In this document: piece by piece, positions 5,909-7,569 of the stretch | Position numbering within the stretch: position 1 is the first letter of the stretch | Layout of the letters: the number at the start of each line of letters is the position of its first letter | Translations under genes and position numbers: made by a program | The notes under the pieces: generated by a model | Seen by the model: the letters and a program-made list of their open reading frames with translations, nothing else | The model's database searches: none | Told to the model about the DNA's origin: nothing | Assembly: GCA_017996845.1 (NCBI GenBank) | Contig: JAGOGF010000120.1 | Coordinates: 1 to 7,569 of the forward strand | From: Butyrivibrio sp. | GTDB taxonomy: Bacteria; Bacillota_A; Clostridia; Lachnospirales; Lachnospiraceae | Direction of reading: 5' to 3' | Length of the DNA stretch: 7,569 bases

Positions 5909-7222
5909 TTGAACAGGAATTATCATACACAGATGGAAGCAGCCAGAAAAGGAATTCTGACACCGGAAATTCAAATTGTCGCACAAAAAGAAATGTACAG
6001 GGAATCCGAAATAATGGAACTGACAGCGCAGGGAAAAGTTGTCATTCCTGCAAATCCGAATCATAAAAACCTTGATCCGAACGGAATCGGAAGCATGCTG
6101 CGGACCAAGGTTAATGTAAACCTTGGTGTCAGCAGAGACTGCAGAGATTATGATGCAGAGATGCAGAAAGTTATGAGTGCTGTCAACCTTGGAGCAGAGG
6201 CGATCATGGATCTCTCCAGTCATGGAGATACCCAGCCGTTCCGGCAAAAACTTTGTAGGGAATGTCCGGCGATGATCGGTACAGTGCCGGTATATGATGC
6301 AGTCATTCATTATCAGAGAGATCTGGCATCCATGACAGCAAAAGACTTTATTGATATTGTAAAGCTGCATGCGCAGGATGGAGTGGATTTTGTGACGCTG
6401 CACTGCGGGATTACCAGAAAGACAATCGAACAGATTCAAAAAGGCAGTCGTAAAATGAATATCGTAAGCCGTGGCGGAAGCCTTTTATTCGCATGGATGA
6501 CAATGACAGGAAATGAAAATCCATTTTATGAATATTATGATGAAATTGTTGAAATCTGCAGAGAGCATGATGTAACAATCAGCCTGGGAGATGCCTGCAG
6601 ACCCGGCTGTCTTGCAGATGCTACAGATGGCTGCCAGATTGAGGAACTGATACGGCTTGGTGAGCTGACTGAGCGCGCCTGGAAAAGGGATGTTCAGGTC
6701 ATGGTGGAAGGTCCGGGACATATGCCAATGGACCAGATTGCAGCAAATATGAAGCTGCAGCAGACGATCTGCAAAGGTGCACCCTTTTATGTTCTGGGAC
6801 CTTTGGTAACGGATATCGCACCGGGATATGATCATATTACGGGAGCGATCGGGGGAGCAATTGCAGCTGCGGCAGGGGCGGCTTTTCTGTGTTATGTTAC
6901 ACCGGCAGAACATCTGGCACTTCCAAACCTTGCGGATGTGAAGCAGGGAATTATTGCAAGCCGAATCGCTGCACATGCAGCAGATATTGCAAAGAAGATT
7001 CCGCAGGCCAGAAGCCAGGATGATCGTATGGCGGATGCCAGAAAAAAACTGGACTGGGATGCACAGTGGATAGAAGCAATGGATCCTGAAACCGCAAGAC
7101 AGATCAGAGACAGCAGAGCGCCGGAAGATGATCATAGTGATACCTGCAGCATGTGCGGCAAATTCTGCGCGGTCCGCAGTATGAACAAAGCGCTGGCTGG
7201 TGAACAGATTGATATTCTGTAA
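5909..7222 (+). CDS. thiC: Phosphomethylpyrimidine synthase (radical SAM)
   Basis: Rearranges aminoimidazole ribotide to HMP-P using S-adenosylmethionine and a [4Fe-4S] cluster. The protein has 437 residues, the short form typical of anaerobes, without the long N-terminal domain of E. coli ThiC. Motifs include [10 protein letters not shown] at the start, [88 protein letters not shown] and a C-terminal Cys cluster C413-x2-C416-x3-C420. I chose TTG 5909 because AAAAGGAG (5895-5902) is 6 bases upstream and the protein then starts MNRNYHTQM, as in relatives. The frame is open to ATG 5870, overlapping thiD by 8 bases, but that start has only a weak binding site and adds unlike residues. Last gene of the operon. 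Confidence 0.96.
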   Translation: MNRNYHTQMEAARKGILTPEIQIVAQKEMYRESEIMELTAQGKVVIPANPNHKNLDPNGIGSMLRTKVNVNLGVSRDCRDYDAEMQKVMSAVNLGAEAIMDLSSHGDTQPFRQKLCRECPAMIGTVPVYDAVIHYQRDLASMTAKDFIDIVKLHAQDGVDFVTLHCGITRKTIEQIQKGSRKMNIVSRGGSLLFAWMTMTGNENPFYEYYDEIVEICREHDVTISLGDACRPGCLADATDGCQIEELIRLGELTERAWKRDVQVMVEGPGHMPMDQIAANMKLQQTICKGAPFYVLGPLVTDIAPGYDHITGAIGGAIAAAAGAAFLCYVTPAEHLALPNLADVKQGIIASRIAAHAADIAKKIPQARSQDDRMADARKKLDWDAQWIEAMDPETARQIRDSRAPEDDHSDTCSMCGKFCAVRSMNKALAGEQIDIL

Positions 7223-7254
7223 ATTGGACAATCATTTTTTTTACAGGATTTTTT
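7214..7254 (+). terminator. AT-rich intrinsic terminator at the end of thiC
   Basis: ATTCTGTAAA (7214-7223) pairs with TTTACAGGAT (7240-7249), ten pairs with one G-U, followed by five T (7250-7254). The left arm includes the last codons and stop of thiC. The stem is AT-rich and the loop long (16 bases), so it is a weak or conditional terminator, but no better candidate lies before the pflB promoters. Confidence 0.5.
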
Positions 7255-7314
7255 CATATTAAATGCAGAAAACTGACGAAATTATGCTTTTATGAGATAT
7301 ATTTGATGGAACTA

Positions 7315-7343
7315 TTGACGGACGAATTCTACGATGATACAAT
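7315..7343 (+). promoter_or_regulatory. Distal pflB promoter
   Basis: TTGACG (7315-7320), a 17-bp spacer and TACAAT (7338-7343), with an extended -10 TG at 7335-7336. Transcription should start near 7350, giving a leader of about 120 bases to pflB. The 16-bp palindrome at 7368-7383 would lie downstream of this start. Confidence 0.65.
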
Positions 7344-7367
7344 ATGACGTGCCGGATTCAAAGAGAA

Positions 7368-7383
7368 ACACAATATATTGTGT
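7368..7383. promoter_or_regulatory. Perfect 16-bp palindrome upstream of pflB
   Basis: ACACAATATATTGTGT is its own reverse complement. It lies between the two pflB promoters, just after the expected start of the distal one and 11 bases upstream of the proximal -35. That is a natural place for a dimeric regulator that would block the first promoter or activate the second. It is not a good match to the Rex, Fnr or CRP consensus sequences as I know them. Confidence 0.55.
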
Positions 7384-7394
7384 ATGTTAAAAAT

Positions 7395-7424
7395 TTGACA
7401 AGATATTGCGTTGCATGCTATACT
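7395..7424 (+). promoter_or_regulatory. Proximal pflB promoter
   Basis: Perfect -35 TTGACA (7395-7400), an 18-bp spacer, -10 TATACT (7419-7424) and extended -10 TG at 7416-7417. Transcription should begin near 7431, about 40 bases before the pflB start codon. It is the best-formed promoter in the window, consistent with a highly expressed fermentation gene. Confidence 0.85.
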
Positions 7425-7471
7425 CGGCCCGTTACAGTAAATGGATTGTTTTTTATTAGGAGGAATCTGAT

Positions 7472-7569
7472 ATGTTAAAGCAGGAATGGCGAAGCTTTTG
7501 CGGAACACATTGGCTGGATGATGTCGATGTAAGAGACTTTATACAGGATAATTATACACCATATGATGG
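7472..7569 (+). CDS. pflB: Pyruvate formate-lyase, N-terminal part (runs off the window)
   Basis: The first 32 codons read MLKQEWRSFCG, then THWLDDVDVRDFIQ and DNYTPYDG. This matches the characteristic N-terminus of clostridial formate C-acetyltransferase, the glycyl-radical enzyme that splits pyruvate with CoA into acetyl-CoA and formate. The catalytic Cys pair and the C-terminal glycine-radical site lie beyond the window, so activity cannot be judged. ATG 7472 is preceded by AGGAGG (7458-7463) at 8 bases. The activating enzyme gene pflA often follows pflB but is not visible here. Transcription is separate from the thiamine operon, with two promoters and a palindrome upstream. Confidence 0.85.
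   Translation, partial: MLKQEWRSFCGTHWLDDVDVRDFIQDNYTPYD

Noticed and set aside
5459..6439. Long minus-strand open frame opposite thiD and thiC
   Set aside because: It is antisense to two well-conserved genes, has Cys/His-rich low-sense composition, and lacks any start signal.
6485..7231. Minus-strand open frame opposite thiC
   Set aside because: It is a shadow of thiC codon usage, with no ribosome binding site and no recognisable product.
7368..7383. Palindrome as a Rex, Fnr or CRP site
   Set aside because: The half-sites ACACAA/TTGTGT lack the TTAA/TTAACA, TTGAT/ATCAA or TGTGA/TCACA spacing and bases of those regulators, so I leave the regulator unnamed.

Overview
The window looks like chromosomal DNA of an anaerobic Firmicute of the class Clostridia, most likely Lachnospiraceae. 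The reasons are moderate GC, purine-rich AGGAGG-type ribosome binding sites, clostridial-type ThiM/ThiE/ThiW/ThiD/ThiC sequences, and the start of a pyruvate formate-lyase gene. The lineage is inferred from protein resemblance only.

Left part (1-1700). Bases 1-98 are an exact copy of 1372-1469, which lies inside a downstream gene. They are fused out of frame to the C-terminal part of a DUF2798-type membrane protein (to 493). This is either an assembly-edge artefact or a duplication junction. Next is a gene for a secreted protein of unknown function (625-1608). A strong bidirectional terminator (1660-1699) separates it from the convergent gene that follows.

Middle part (1728-2660). A minus-strand gene encodes a membrane-anchored SIMPL/DUF541 protein. 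It has a well-formed extended -10 promoter that is overlapped by a near-perfect inverted repeat resembling an operator.

Thiamine operon (2658-7254). A TPP riboswitch (about 2658-2738) and its intrinsic terminator (2769-2798) precede thiM, thiE, thiW, thiD and thiC, all co-directional. ThiC makes hydroxymethylpyrimidine phosphate (HMP-P) from the purine intermediate AIR, and ThiD phosphorylates it to HMP-PP. ThiW is expected to import the thiazole and ThiM to phosphorylate it. ThiE joins the two halves into thiamine phosphate. No thiazole-synthesis gene (thiG, thiH, thiS, thiF) is present here, so the cluster reads as pyrimidine synthesis plus thiazole salvage. Between the riboswitch terminator and thiM lie about 240 untranslated bases, of which 2807-2983 show several long nested and pseudoknot-compatible pairings. 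I do not recognise this RNA, and it is the best candidate for something undescribed here.

Right edge (7255-7569). The 5' end of pflB follows. It has two tandem sigma-A-type promoters with a perfect 16-bp palindrome between them, suggesting regulated fermentative expression.
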